Positions 50,036 through 60,400 of a stretch of 64,000 nucleotides of DNA are shown here, in pieces (the stretch's first letter is position 1; each line of letters begins with the position of its first letter). The DNA lies in NCBI GenBank assembly GCA_964418695.1, contig CAYQMN010000015.1, positions 19,008 through 83,007 of the forward strand. Direction: 5' to 3'. Position numbers and translations under genes: made by a program. The notes below the pieces were generated by a model. It worked only from the letters and a program-made list of their open reading frames with translations. It ran no database searches and had not been told where the DNA came from. The DNA comes from Prado023 sp964418695. Its GTDB lineage: Bacteria > Actinomycetota > Actinomycetes > S36-B12 > CAIYMF01.

Positions 50036-52780
50036 CTACTGGCCCTCGCGCTGCGTCACTACCCGCTCCCAGGGGGCTGGCCGGGGCATGAACTGGGCGA
50101 AGAAGTCCTCCAGCATCTCGTCGACCTCCTCTCTGGTATAGGCCGACTCCGGCTGATCGCCGAGCGCAATGAAGGTGAACGGTCTGCCCCGCAGCAGCGT
50201 GCTCAGCTGTTCTGGCAGGCTCTCGGTGCCGAGGCCGACATAGGCGTATCGAGCTCGCGCCGGCACGGCTCGCCCGGTGACGAAGGCGAAATGGGGGTAG
50301 AGGGACGACGTCACGCTGACGTCGGTCGGGGAACGGAAGGCTGCCCTGGACGTGCGGTCAAAATCTCGGCTGTAGCGCTCCTGCAGCTCTTCGAGCAGCG
50401 ACCGGCGCATGCCGATCGGGATGTGGAGCAGTGAATGCGTGATGTCGACCCCATAATCCGACGCGAGAAGCTCTCGGTTGTTGCGAGCGGCCTGGATGTG
50501 TGGTTCGGGGTCGCCTGCGTAGTCGACGGTGACGCCGGACAAGTAGAACTTGCTCAGGCCATTGGCGAGGAAGAAGTCCGAAGGTTCCACGGGGGAGCTC
50601 AGGAGGAAGTCGTCGTTCGCGTAGAGGAAGTGCTCGGCCAGCCCGTCGATCCGGTGAATCTGAGTCTCGATCGCGTGCGAGTTGAAGACGGGCAGGGCCG
50701 ATGGATCGCTCCAGATGTCGCGGTGGTCGACGATGCTGATCCTGGGATGCTCCTCCTCAAGCCAACGCGGCCGCTGACGGTCTGTGACCACGAAGATCCG
50801 ACGCACCCAGGGTGCGAACTGATGAATCGAGCGCAGCGAGAAGCGCAGCTCGTCACGGCTTCGGAAGCGATGATCGCCCGCGGCATGGTCTGGACCCTCG
50901 AGTGCCGGGGGCGCCGAGGATGCCATCTCACCCTTCGCCGCGTCGCGGCGGGCTCGCCACTCGGGATCGTTGCCATCCACCCAGGTGTAGACGAGATCGA
51001 TCGGGAAGCCGGGCTCCGAGATGCTTCTTCTGCGGAAGCTCGATGCCACCAGGAACGGCACTCCGTGGAAGTCGGAAGGACCGGCTGGCCTGAGTTCGCT
51101 TTCCTCAAGCAGCCCCACCCTGGCATTGGCCTGTGGCGCGAGGAACTGGCCGGGGATGTCCTCGGAATCCCGCCAGAACTCCAGCTCAACAGCACCGAAC
51201 GACCGCGTTCCCAGCGTCACGAGATCACCTCGTCCGCGCACATGGGCCAAGACGACGGGGTTCATCGCAAGGGCGGCGGGGGCATCGGCCAAGGAATACC
51301 AGGTCAGGGGCGATTCGGGAGAGGCAAGCATCCATTCCCCGCCACTGTCAGCAGCCAATGCGGTCATCAGCGTCCCGCGGTCCTGCTGTCGGATGGCGAT
51401 CTGGGCGCGGGCCCACGACGTGCTTGGCAGGCCGGTGTGCGGGATCCCGGCCACTCTGAGGATCTGCCCGATCGCTGACAAGTTCGCCGCTTGGATGTCG
51501 GCGATCGAGGCGCGGTTCGGCGTGGCCGGCCCGGATAGCAGGCTCTCTGCGGAGTGAGGGGCCCGCTCGACCGCACGGCGCAGCCTGCTCGCACGTGCCT
51601 CGGGTGACCAGGATGCGCGCTCTCGCAGCAGACGCTCGAACAGCTGGATCCACTCGTGCGCCACGTGCTCGGGCGTGGCCGTCGCAGCCCACTCGTGCGC
51701 CGCTTGCCCCAGCTGGGCTCGCAACTCGGGACCCTCGATCAGGCGCCGGATTGACGCGCCGAGGGCGCCGACATCGTTGGGCGGGACGAGAAGGCCACGC
51801 TCGTCGTGGCCGATGACCGTGCCAGGCCCGCTGTCATATCCGATCGTGGGCACCCCGGCGGCGCCTGCTTCGAGGGCGACCAAAGGATGGCCCTCGGTCC
51901 GGGACGGCATGACCAGCATGGATGCCTTGGCGTACTCCTCCGTGACGTCGGCGAGCGGTCCGGTGAACGAGACGCGTCCCATCAGGCCCATGGCTCGGAC
52001 CTGCCGGGCCAGTGCCGGGCTGGTGGGGCCGTCGCCGATGAGGCGCAAGTGCCATTCGGGATGGTCGGAGGTCGCCGAGGCGAACGCGGTGATCAGATGG
52101 CCGAACTGCTTCTCGCCAGTCATCCGGCCGACTCCGAGGACCAGTGGGTTGCTCAGGGACGAGCGTGGCCGGACGGTCGCCGGGATCGAATTCGCAATCG
52201 CGTGCATCGGGGGGTGCCCGTTGCCAAGGATGGAGGCCATCTGTAGGCGGATCTCTTCGGAGAGGAAGACCATCGCGTCGAGCATCGCGCCGAAGAGGGC
52301 CATGGGCTCGCCGCTGGATCCCCGGGTGTGGCTGCGTCGGTGGTCCTGGTGGACGACGAGAGTGTCCGCCGGAGCCAGGGCCACCGCCAACGGGATCAAC
52401 GCGGGCACGGTGGTGACCAGGACATCGGATCGGTGGTTCTCCAAGTGATTCTGCAGCATCAGATCGGTCAGGGCGCTGAAGGCAGATTCCCACCGGGGCG
52501 AGACGATCGTCGATGGCTGGCGGTCCAGGTCGCTCAGCCGTTCGGGCGAGAGGCCCACCTCCGGGCTTGAGACGGCGATGCGGTCACCGGTTGCATCCAC
52601 CAGGTGGGTCACCTTCAGACCTTCGGGCACCAGGCCCGGCGCTGCGTCCCGATCGCGCAGACAGGAGACGACCTCGACGTCCGCGAAGTCCCGCAGCGAC
52701 GCGGCCTGGGAGTAGACCGCTCGCTCGGTGCCGGCGTTCGCGTTGCCCCAGATGAGCAGGTATGTGATGCGAGGCTTCAT
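50036..52780 (-). CDS. GT4 glycosyltransferase fused to Stealth phosphotransferase
   Basis: 914 residues. Residues 1-410 are a GT-B (GT4) domain: NANAGTERAVYSQAASL, LVLGVGRMTGEKQF, MPSRTEGHPLVALEAGAAGVP (E-x7-E). After a linker, a Stealth module fills about 590-900: CR1 IDLVYTWVDGNDPEW, CR2 SRDELRFSLRSIHQFAPWV, CR3 HFLYANDDFLL, CR4 SPTDVSVTSSLYPHFA. Stealth enzymes transfer hexose 1-phosphate units. The fusion could make a glycosyl-phosphate polymer alone. The ATG overlaps the upstream unknown gene (ATGA). Confidence 0.88.
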   Translation of the reverse strand: MKPRITYLLIWGNANAGTERAVYSQAASLRDFADVEVVSCLRDRDAAPGLVPEGLKVTHLVDATGDRIAVSSPEVGLSPERLSDLDRQPSTIVSPRWESAFSALTDLMLQNHLENHRSDVLVTTVPALIPLAVALAPADTLVVHQDHRRSHTRGSSGEPMALFGAMLDAMVFLSEEIRLQMASILGNGHPPMHAIANSIPATVRPRSSLSNPLVLGVGRMTGEKQFGHLITAFASATSDHPEWHLRLIGDGPTSPALARQVRAMGLMGRVSFTGPLADVTEEYAKASMLVMPSRTEGHPLVALEAGAAGVPTIGYDSGPGTVIGHDERGLLVPPNDVGALGASIRRLIEGPELRAQLGQAAHEWAATATPEHVAHEWIQLFERLLRERASWSPEARASRLRRAVERAPHSAESLLSGPATPNRASIADIQAANLSAIGQILRVAGIPHTGLPSTSWARAQIAIRQQDRGTLMTALAADSGGEWMLASPESPLTWYSLADAPAALAMNPVVLAHVRGRGDLVTLGTRSFGAVELEFWRDSEDIPGQFLAPQANARVGLLEESELRPAGPSDFHGVPFLVASSFRRRSISEPGFPIDLVYTWVDGNDPEWRARRDAAKGEMASSAPPALEGPDHAAGDHRFRSRDELRFSLRSIHQFAPWVRRIFVVTDRQRPRWLEEEHPRISIVDHRDIWSDPSALPVFNSHAIETQIHRIDGLAEHFLYANDDFLLSSPVEPSDFFLANGLSKFYLSGVTVDYAGDPEPHIQAARNNRELLASDYGVDITHSLLHIPIGMRRSLLEELQERYSRDFDRTSRAAFRSPTDVSVTSSLYPHFAFVTGRAVPARARYAYVGLGTESLPEQLSTLLRGRPFTFIALGDQPESAYTREEVDEMLEDFFAQFMPRPAPWERVVTQREGQ

Positions 52781-53706
52781 CGATCCCCTCCCAGGGCGTC
52801 GAGCACAACGCCGAGGAAGCCCTTGACGGTGATGTAGAACCGGGTTCGACGCACTGCGCCGTCCGGGGTAGCCATCCAGGTCCAGGAGAACGCGGGTCCG
52901 ACCCTGACTCCGGGCAGATCCTCGTGGGCATGTCGGACACGCAGCCGCCGCCCGTTCATGTCCAGGACTCTCAGACTGAAGGTCTGCCTTTCATCTGGCT
53001 TGGCCAGCAGCATGGACACGGGAACCGACACCCGATGGTGATCGGGAAGCTCACTGCCGAACACGCGCAGCGGGATGGGGGTTCCGCGGTCGCGTGGCTC
53101 GAGCTCCCCGCTGAGGATGACCATTCCGGGGTCCACCCGGATCAAGGCGCTCAGATGGCCGGGCCCGCTGTGGGCTCCGACCAGCACGGCACTGGGGCGA
53201 GGGACCACCGGCCTGACCTCCAGCAGGCCTGCGTGGGATGCCAGGTTGAACAGCCGCGCCGCTCCTACCCACAGAGGCGCCTCCTGCCACTGGGTCGCGC
53301 CAGCGAATGCCACGGGGGCGTCGGGTCCCAGTCCTTGCAGGTAGACCCGCCACGGGCCGGCTCCCTTGGGGAGCGCTTCGTCAAGGTCCACAACAGCGGT
53401 CCATCGGTCGGGCCGCATCGGGTTCGTGGCAGCCGATACGACGATGTTCCCGCTCCGAGACTTCAGCATGATCCCCGGTGGATCTCCGCGACGAGGACCG
53501 TCCATCGTGAATGTGTGGCCGTCGACGAGGCCGACCACCACATCCAGAGCTGCCCCGGCCGGCGGGGTGGCGGAGCGGGTGAACGGCCGTGCCCGCAGCC
53601 GCGCTTGGCGCCGGGACGCGCGCCACCGGCCGAACCGTGGGCCCACGTGATTCACGATCGGCCAACCTACGGCGAGTTGACGGCGCATGCCACCCGTCTG
53701 GTTCAC
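52777..53706 (-). CDS. Beta-rich protein of unknown function coupled to the GT4-Stealth gene
   Basis: 309 residues with no recognised family and no signal peptide. A basic N-terminus (about 1-45) precedes a string of predicted beta strands. It resembles, weakly but over the same layout, the divergent neighbour at 53823: AARLFNLASHAGLLEV with VDPGMVILSGEL here, against AAGRLLAIVPFRTVLGGL with TDDQDLILTGRL there. Both overlap the start of a Stealth gene. A role in binding glycan, or in guiding the Stealth enzyme, is plausible. GTG 53706 has AAGGGG 7 bases upstream. Confidence 0.6.
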   Translation of the reverse strand: MNQTGGMRRQLAVGWPIVNHVGPRFGRWRASRRQARLRARPFTRSATPPAGAALDVVVGLVDGHTFTMDGPRRGDPPGIMLKSRSGNIVVSAATNPMRPDRWTAVVDLDEALPKGAGPWRVYLQGLGPDAPVAFAGATQWQEAPLWVGAARLFNLASHAGLLEVRPVVPRPSAVLVGAHSGPGHLSALIRVDPGMVILSGELEPRDRGTPIPLRVFGSELPDHHRVSVPVSMLLAKPDERQTFSLRVLDMNGRRLRVRHAHEDLPGVRVGPAFSWTWMATPDGAVRRTRFYITVKGFLGVVLDALGGDR

Positions 53707-53809
53707 GGATCGGCCCCTTCACCCGGTGAACCGTCGCTGGGCTCGACTCCCGGGTTTCCAAGCCGTGGGGCCCGATCCGACGAAGGCGACTCAGGTTGCC
53801 GCCCGCTGC

Positions 53810-53815
53810 TAGCGT
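53810..53815 (+). promoter_or_regulatory. -10 box of leaderless plus-strand glycopolymer operon
   Basis: TAGCGT ends 7 bases before GTG 53823. Confidence 0.65.
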
Positions 53816-53822
53816 CCCGGGC

Positions 53823-54749
53823 GTGCCGGCAAACCGCTTGGAGCAGGTGCGAGCAGTCGGCGGTCGGGGTCGCCTCCGCGTGAGCCGACTCCGTCGTCAG
53901 ATCGCGCCACCGGCGGTCGAGTGGATGGCGGTCCCGGCCTCCCAGCGGTTCTGGGGCAGCGTCGAGCCGGTCGCGGATGGCCTCTTGGTGCGCCTGGACG
54001 AAGACGAGAAGGTGCCGCTGGTCCTGCGCGACCGGATCTCGGGCCGGGGCCGGACATTCGCGGGTGGTCAGGCCCTGCTCCGTCTCGAGGACCGCTTCGG
54101 CGAGGGCGTCTGGGACGTTCACGTCGAGGACTCCCGGGGCCGGTCCATGCGGGTCCAGGCGTCCTGGCTAGGTCCGGACGCCGACCGGGCGGCGGTGGCC
54201 GCCGGGCGGCTGCTCGCGATCGTCCCCTTCCGGACGGTGCTCGGCGGGCTGTCACTACGGACCTACGATCGCGCCGAGCACCTTGAGCTGCGGGCGTGGG
54301 ACACCGACGACCAGGACCTGATCCTCACTGGGCGCCTGACCACGGCGGAGGAGCATCCCGAGCTGGCGCATGTGGCGCTGCGTGGGCTCGCCGGCATCAC
54401 CGGGCAGGACGCCACTGTTCAGCTGCGCATGCGTGCCCAGCCCGACGGAAGCAGCGAGCTGCGGATCCCGCTGCGGGAGCTGCGGCTGGCCCAGAAGGCG
54501 GCGGTGAGCGCCTTCGAGCCGTTGCTGGAGACCGACGAGGGGCACCGCATCGACATCGGCATGCTCTTGGGATCGGAGCGGCGCCGGCGCCGGCTGGAGG
54601 CGGGGGTCGCGGTGGTGGTGGAGGATCCGGACCTCGACTCGGGGCTCGTGGATGAGTCCCCCGAGCCCTCCGTGCTGATCCGCACGACGCTGGATCGCGA
54701 CGGCTCGGCCCGCATCCGAGTCTCCACGGAACCTGGAGGACCGCGATGA
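53823..54749 (+). CDS. Beta-rich protein of unknown function coupled to a Stealth gene
   Basis: 308 residues, no recognised family, no signal peptide. A basic N-terminus (RLRVSRLRRQIAPP) precedes beta-rich sequence, including GVWDVHVEDSRGRSM and LELRAWDTDDQDLILTGRL. It is a likely distant relative of the divergent protein at 52777-53706. The ATG of the Stealth gene overlaps its stop (ATGA). The GTG 53823 start is set by a leaderless -10 box 7 bases upstream; an earlier ATG at 53796 is not used. It may serve the same Stealth enzyme as an accessory. Confidence 0.62.
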   Translation: MPANRLEQVRAVGGRGRLRVSRLRRQIAPPAVEWMAVPASQRFWGSVEPVADGLLVRLDEDEKVPLVLRDRISGRGRTFAGGQALLRLEDRFGEGVWDVHVEDSRGRSMRVQASWLGPDADRAAVAAGRLLAIVPFRTVLGGLSLRTYDRAEHLELRAWDTDDQDLILTGRLTTAEEHPELAHVALRGLAGITGQDATVQLRMRAQPDGSSELRIPLRELRLAQKAAVSAFEPLLETDEGHRIDIGMLLGSERRRRRLEAGVAVVVEDPDLDSGLVDESPEPSVLIRTTLDRDGSARIRVSTEPGGPR

Positions 54750-56242
54750 ACGCCCAGCTCTGGCCGACCAGTCTGCGTGCCGAGAACCTCGCGCTGGTGA
54801 CGCAGCTGCTGGAGCAGCTCGGCGTGCCGTTCCTGGTCCACGCCCCGCGCGCTCGGACAAGCACGGCCGTCATGGTCTCCGCGGAGCATCGCGGCCTGGT
54901 CTCGCGTGCCCTGAGCACGCAGTCGACCTGGCGCGGTGCGAAGGTGGTGGGCACCGGCCCGGTCCCGCCGCTGCTGGAGCTGGACTCGTCGGCAGCCACG
55001 TCCGAGCTGCGCAAGACCGGTACGTTCGCGGTCGTCGGGCCCTCGCAGTTCGCCCACGACCACGCGGTGGACCGGCTGCGCTATGCCGTCGAGGTCGAGT
55101 TCTGGTTTCCCGACGCCTTCGGGTACCTGCGATCCCCGCGGTGGGGGCGAGTCCAGACGGTCATCGATCAGCTGACCCCGGACACGCGGGCCTCCCTGGC
55201 CGATCTCGGCCGCTTCCACGACCACACGGACCCAGCCCAGCTTGAGCAGCGGTTCCCGGCCCGATCCGAGTTCCTGGTGAGCGCGGCCACCGACTGCCTT
55301 CTGCCCATCGACGTGGTCTACACCTGGGTGGACGGCCGCGACGAGCAGTGGCAGCGCCGACGACACGAGCAGCGGGGTGCCGGCGCCGACTGGCACGCCG
55401 AGGTCGCCAGCGACTCCCGCTACCTGGAGCGCGACGAGCTGCGCTACTCCGTGCGCTCGGTCCTGGCCCATGCGCCCTGGGTGGGGCGCATCCACATCGC
55501 CACCGACCGTCAGCGGCCCGCCTGGCTGCCGGAGGACACCGACCGCGTCCGGATCGTGGACCACCGCGACTTCTTCGCCCACCCCGATGTGCTGCCGGTC
55601 TTCAACTCCCATGCCATCGAGTCCCAGCTGCACCGGATCGACGGGCTGCCCAACCACTTCGTGTACCTCAACGACGACGTCCTGTTCGGGGCGCCGGTCG
55701 ACCCCGAGGACCTGGTCAGTCCGGCCGGGCTGACCGCCATCCACCTGGGCCGGGCCAAGGTGCCGATCCCCGAGTACCCGGAGCTGCGCCGGCCGGTCGA
55801 CGCCGCCTTCCGCAACGTGCGCCGCCTCATCGAGCGGGACTTCCAACGCACCCTCACCGCCACCAGCTGGCACACCCCGCACCCCCTGCGCGTCGATGTG
55901 CTCGCCGAGATGGCCGACCGCTACGCCCCGGAGTGGGACCGCACCGAGGCGTCGCGGTTCCGCAGCCCCGAGGACATCTCGCCCACCTCGTCGTTCTACC
56001 AGCACTACAGCTGGTTCACGGGGCGCTCGTTCACGGGGAGCCTGACCTACTCGTACACCAACCTGGCCGCTGCCGACATGGTCCAGCGACTGGGCCGGCT
56101 GGCTGCCATGCGCAGCTTCCAGTCGATGTGTCTCAACGACTCGGACGCCCACCCCGAAGAGACCATGCTGGTGGACCAGGCGCTGCGTGAGTTCTTCGAG
56201 GACTACTTCCCGATCGCGGGGTCCCACGAGGCTGACCGATGA
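54746..56242 (+). CDS. Stealth family phosphotransferase
   Basis: 498 residues. An N-terminal region of about 180 residues contains TSTAVMVSAEHRGLVSRAL and a WFPDAFG segment. The Stealth module follows: CR1 IDVVYTWVDGRDEQW (about 187), CR2 RDELRYSVRSVLAHAPWVG, CR3 HFVYLNDDVLFGAPV, CR4 RSPEDISPTSSFYQHY. It should transfer a sugar 1-phosphate to build a capsule- or teichoic-acid-like polymer. It is overlapped on both sides (ATGA at start and end), making a three-gene operon with the unknown protein and a GT4 enzyme. Confidence 0.9.
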   Translation: MNAQLWPTSLRAENLALVTQLLEQLGVPFLVHAPRARTSTAVMVSAEHRGLVSRALSTQSTWRGAKVVGTGPVPPLLELDSSAATSELRKTGTFAVVGPSQFAHDHAVDRLRYAVEVEFWFPDAFGYLRSPRWGRVQTVIDQLTPDTRASLADLGRFHDHTDPAQLEQRFPARSEFLVSAATDCLLPIDVVYTWVDGRDEQWQRRRHEQRGAGADWHAEVASDSRYLERDELRYSVRSVLAHAPWVGRIHIATDRQRPAWLPEDTDRVRIVDHRDFFAHPDVLPVFNSHAIESQLHRIDGLPNHFVYLNDDVLFGAPVDPEDLVSPAGLTAIHLGRAKVPIPEYPELRRPVDAAFRNVRRLIERDFQRTLTATSWHTPHPLRVDVLAEMADRYAPEWDRTEASRFRSPEDISPTSSFYQHYSWFTGRSFTGSLTYSYTNLAAADMVQRLGRLAAMRSFQSMCLNDSDAHPEETMLVDQALREFFEDYFPIAGSHEADR

Positions 56243-57432
56243 GGGTGTCGTTCCTCGTCACCGACGCATTCCTGCTCGACGAGACCGTCCAGTCGGTGCT
56301 CACGTTGGCCGATGCCCTGAGCCGCCATCCGGGGATCGAGGTCGAGGTGGTCTCGGTCTTCCGACGCCAGGAGGTCCCGGCGCTGCGCTCAGGAAGGCTG
56401 ATCCACGCCGGGTACCTGGTGAACACGCGCAGCCCCGCGGTGCGCCATGCCGTGGAGCTGGTCGGCGCATCCGCGCTGGTGCCCGGGCAGGACCGCGACT
56501 TCCGGCGGTTCAGCCCGATCTCCGACGCGGCGATCGAGCGCTACGCGCGGCGGTGGCGGCCCGACGTCCTGGTGGTCACCAGTCCCGGCCTGGCGGTGGC
56601 ACTGGTCCGCTGCCTGCCGGCCACCCCGGTCGTCCTGTGGTCGCACGACGTCGTCAGCGCGCTGCCCACGGGGCTGAGCGTGGACCTCGTGCACGCGGTT
56701 GGCGCGTGCGCGGCGGTCGCTGCCGTCACGGCCCAGGAGACCGCCGGCTGGCAGTCGAGGCTCGAGTTCGCCGGCATCCCGGCCGTCCATGTGCCCCCAC
56801 CCGTCGCCGGACCCGACCGGCCTGCGCCCCATGCCGAGTCGACCTCGGTTGTGGCGGCCGGTCGCCTGAATCCGGACAGCGGGTTCGACCATCTGCTCGG
56901 CGCGTTCTCCGAGATCGCGCATGCCCGGCCCGGCTGGGACCTGCTCATCCTTGGTGAGGGCCCCCAGCACGACCTGCTGCTCCAGAACGCCGAGGGCCTG
57001 GGCATCCGCGATCGCCTCACCATCCGCCCCCCGACGCCATTCATGGGAGAGGTGCTCGCCGAGAGCGGTGTCTACGTCAGCGCCGGGACGTCGGAGCCGA
57101 CCGGCGCGGCCCTGCTGGCGGCGATGCAGGCTGGCGTGGCCGTGATCAGCTCCGACTGCCCCGTCGCGCCGCGGGAGATCGTGCAGGACGGCGTCAACGG
57201 CCTACTGGTCGGCACCGGGAGCCTGCCCGACCTGACGGCCGCCCTGGACCAGGCCACGGGTGACCCAGATCTGCGCGCCCGGCTCGGCCGCGGAGCACGC
57301 GACCACGCTCGGGCCTTCGCCGCCCCCGCCGTGGCCGAGCGGTTCCTCGCTCTGCTCGACCAGGCCGGCGTCGAGCAGCGGCGGTTCCCGCCGATCGGGA
57401 AGAAGGCTCGACGCCCGGCGGCCCCAGCCTGA
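56239..57432 (+). CDS. GT4 family glycosyltransferase
   Basis: 397 residues of GT-B fold: VSFLVTDAFLLDETVQSVLTL at the start, DVLVVTSPGLAVALVRCL, then the donor domain AAGRLNPDSGFDHLLGAFSEI, LLILGEGPQHDLLLQNAEGL and SAGTSEPTGAALLAAMQAGV (E-x7-type acceptor of the nucleotide sugar). It is the last gene of the plus-strand operon (ATGA overlap with the Stealth gene) and converges with the glycerophosphotransferase fusion 13 bases away. Donor sugar unknown. Confidence 0.9.
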   Translation: MRVSFLVTDAFLLDETVQSVLTLADALSRHPGIEVEVVSVFRRQEVPALRSGRLIHAGYLVNTRSPAVRHAVELVGASALVPGQDRDFRRFSPISDAAIERYARRWRPDVLVVTSPGLAVALVRCLPATPVVLWSHDVVSALPTGLSVDLVHAVGACAAVAAVTAQETAGWQSRLEFAGIPAVHVPPPVAGPDRPAPHAESTSVVAAGRLNPDSGFDHLLGAFSEIAHARPGWDLLILGEGPQHDLLLQNAEGLGIRDRLTIRPPTPFMGEVLAESGVYVSAGTSEPTGAALLAAMQAGVAVISSDCPVAPREIVQDGVNGLLVGTGSLPDLTAALDQATGDPDLRARLGRGARDHARAFAAPAVAERFLALLDQAGVEQRRFPPIGKKARRPAAPA

Positions 57433-57445
57433 CAGCCGGGCAGCC

Positions 57446-60400
57446 TCAGTCCAGTACAGCGAAGAACTCGGCGACTGCCTGCCGGTTGTAGTCCTCCAGC
57501 GACCTTGTGACCGGCGGGAGCTTGCCGCGCACGAAGTCGGTCATCCCGGCGACCAGGCCCTCGGTCGAGTTGTCCACGACGTATCCGTAGCCAGACTCCA
57601 GGAACTCCTGGGGTCCAGGCAGCCGGGTGGACAGGACCGGGACCCCCAGGGCGATGGCCTCCAGCAGCGCAATGCCGAAGCCCTCGTACAGCGAGGACTG
57701 CACGAAGAGGTCGCATCGGGCCAGGATCGGCATGGGATTGATGTTCTCGAACAGATGGATGCGCTCGGCGACGGGGGAGTGGTCGCGCATGCCGTAGAGC
57801 TTCGCGCGCGAGTTGCCCGGCCCGCCGATGAGGAACAGCTGGAACGTGCGGTGCGGCTCGGCGAGGCAGACCTCCTCGAACGCGCGGATCAGGCGGTCCT
57901 GACCCTTCTCGGGGGAGAACCGGCCGATGTTGACGAACCTGGTGCTCGACTCGTCCTCGAGGATCGAGACGAGCTCCGGGGTGAGGTAGGCCTCGTGCGC
58001 CTTGCTGCGACGGACGATCGAGTCCAGGTCGAGGGTGTTGTGGACCACGCGAATCCGGTCCGCGATGCTCTCGGGCAGGTAGCCCTCGGTCACCAGATCG
58101 GTGCGCAGCGCATCGCTGACCACGGGGATGGTCCGCGCCCGCTGGTAGGCCCGCCGCAGCACCGGGGCGTTGAAGTTGTTGCGCAGCTCCAGCTCGTGCC
58201 CCATGTCGCTGTGGATGAACACGTGACTGCGCGGCGCCGTGAGCGCGAGGACTCCGGCGGGCAGCGCGTCGTAGCCGGAGAAGTGGATCGCCTGATCGTA
58301 GGACCGACGGCCGAACAGCCGTCTCGCCTCGCGCCGGAACACCGCCTCCAGGTGGTTCCAGTCGTCCTCGTCCAGCTCCAGTCTGTGCTCGAACTTGGCC
58401 CAGGCGAGTTGCTCGCTGGGCGCGACCATGGTCCCCCGGGGGGCCACGATGCACCGGTGGCCGGACGCCAGGACCTGGTGGAGGTTGTCGCCGGCGTGGC
58501 CCGAGACGCTGGTCACGGGCAGGAGGATCTCGTAGTCGCGCTCGTCCCCCAGATGGCTCAGGAGGTTCAGGAACGACGTGGTGATCCCGTTGGTCTTCAG
58601 GCTGCCCGGGAAGATCAGGATCCGCTCCCGGGCCGGGGCAGCCGCGGGCTCTGGCTCAGGGTCTCCGCCCAGGACCGAGCCCAGGAACGTCTGGGTGCCG
58701 CCGGGTGATTCCAGCGGGTTGTACTCCTCGTTGAAGGCGGCATGGTCGGCCCGGCTCGGCGCGCTCTCCAGCGCGCGCACCACCTCGTCCTCACTGCGGG
58801 TCAGTGTGAAGGGCAGCTGGGCGAGGTCGAGGTAGAGGCCGCGCTCTGCGGTGTACTGCTCGAGGTCGGGCACGTCGAGGATGATGGGCCGGCCACGCAG
58901 CGCGAAATCGAACGTCACCGAGGAGTAGTCGGTGATCAGGACGTCCACGATCGTGAGGAACTCGTAGAGATCCATGTGGTCAGGGACCATCTCGAAGGCG
59001 GCATTCTGGTGGCCCTGCACCAGGTCCGTGACCAAGGTGTGCGGCTTGGCGAAGAACCTCATGGGGCGGCGTGTGCTTGCGCGCACGGCAGCCATCCGCG
59101 TGAAGAGGTCGAGGTTCGACTGCGCGTGAGCGGTGGCACCGGCGTTTCCCCGCCAGGTGGGCAGCCACGCGACCACGAGCTCCTCGGGCCTGATTCCCAT
59201 CTGGTCTCGCAGGCTTGCCGCGGACGCCTCCAGCTCCAGCATCATCGAGACCCGGGGGCTGGGCAGCATGCGGATGTTGGCGCCGTCGAGCATGAACGCC
59301 TCGCGCACCCGCTGGAGCCCAGTCGGGTTGTTCACGGCGACCACGTCACTGAGCAGGAGGGTGCGCTGCGCGTTCGCCATGGCCAGCGGCGCCGCCTCGA
59401 TGTGATGCCCCATCCGCTTGAGCGGGGTCCCATGCCCGGTGTTGACCAGCGTCTGGCCCCGGGTGGGCACGTACGAGCGGGGAAGCGCCGAGTCGGTGAG
59501 CAGCAGCGCCGCGGTGCGCAGCGAGTCGTAGTACTCCTGTGACGAGCGAGCGACGGTCTTGGCCCGGATGCCGTACCTCGCCAGCCGCTCGGCCAGTCCC
59601 GGCCGATTCGGCGCCGCGATCGTCCAGGTCAGATCCGGCCTGCTGACCGCGCATTCCCGTGCGATCGCCAGGAGGGAGCCGTCGAAGGCCTTGCCGTTGT
59701 AGCCGTCGACCAGGACCGTTCCCGCGAGCGCGGTGGAGAAGTCGACGTTCTGCGCGTAGCTCTGGTACGGCGACAACGGCGTGCGGGCGGACTGGATGGC
59801 CAGACGAGCCTTCTGGTAGCGCTCGAACCCCAGGGCCCGCATGGTCATCGCCGTCGTGCCGCGGCGCAGCGCCTGGCCCGCTGGTTGGACCCGTGCCCGC
59901 ACGGGGCCCTGGTGGGGCTTCGGGGTCGCGTCCAGCTGCAGCGCTTCGGCGACCGCGACCGCCTCCGCTCGATCCATGCGCTGCAGTCGCTGGGGCGAGT
60001 CGCGGATCACGTGCCGGTATCCGCGGACATCGACGATCAGCAGGTCGCAGCCGGAGATGCTGATGCGGCGCATCGCGGTGCCGTGTTCGTCGTCGAGCCG
60101 GCCGATGACGTCGACGAATCGAGACGGGACGAGTCGGGACCGGACCAGGTCGGCGATCCGCTCCAGCCGCTGGGCGGACGGGTCGTTCCGGAAGACGTAG
60201 GCGAACCCGTCGTCGGTGGGTCGGATGGCCAGCCCCATCGGGGCGAGCACCGCGTCGGCGTCGACGAACGGCAGCGGCAGGGCCGTGCTCAGAACCCTCT
60301 CGAAACGCCGGAAGGTCACCTCGATCAGCCCGATCGATCCCAGGCTCATCGAAGGCTCGGGACCGGGCAGTCCCACGACGACCTCGGTCGGACGCACCTG

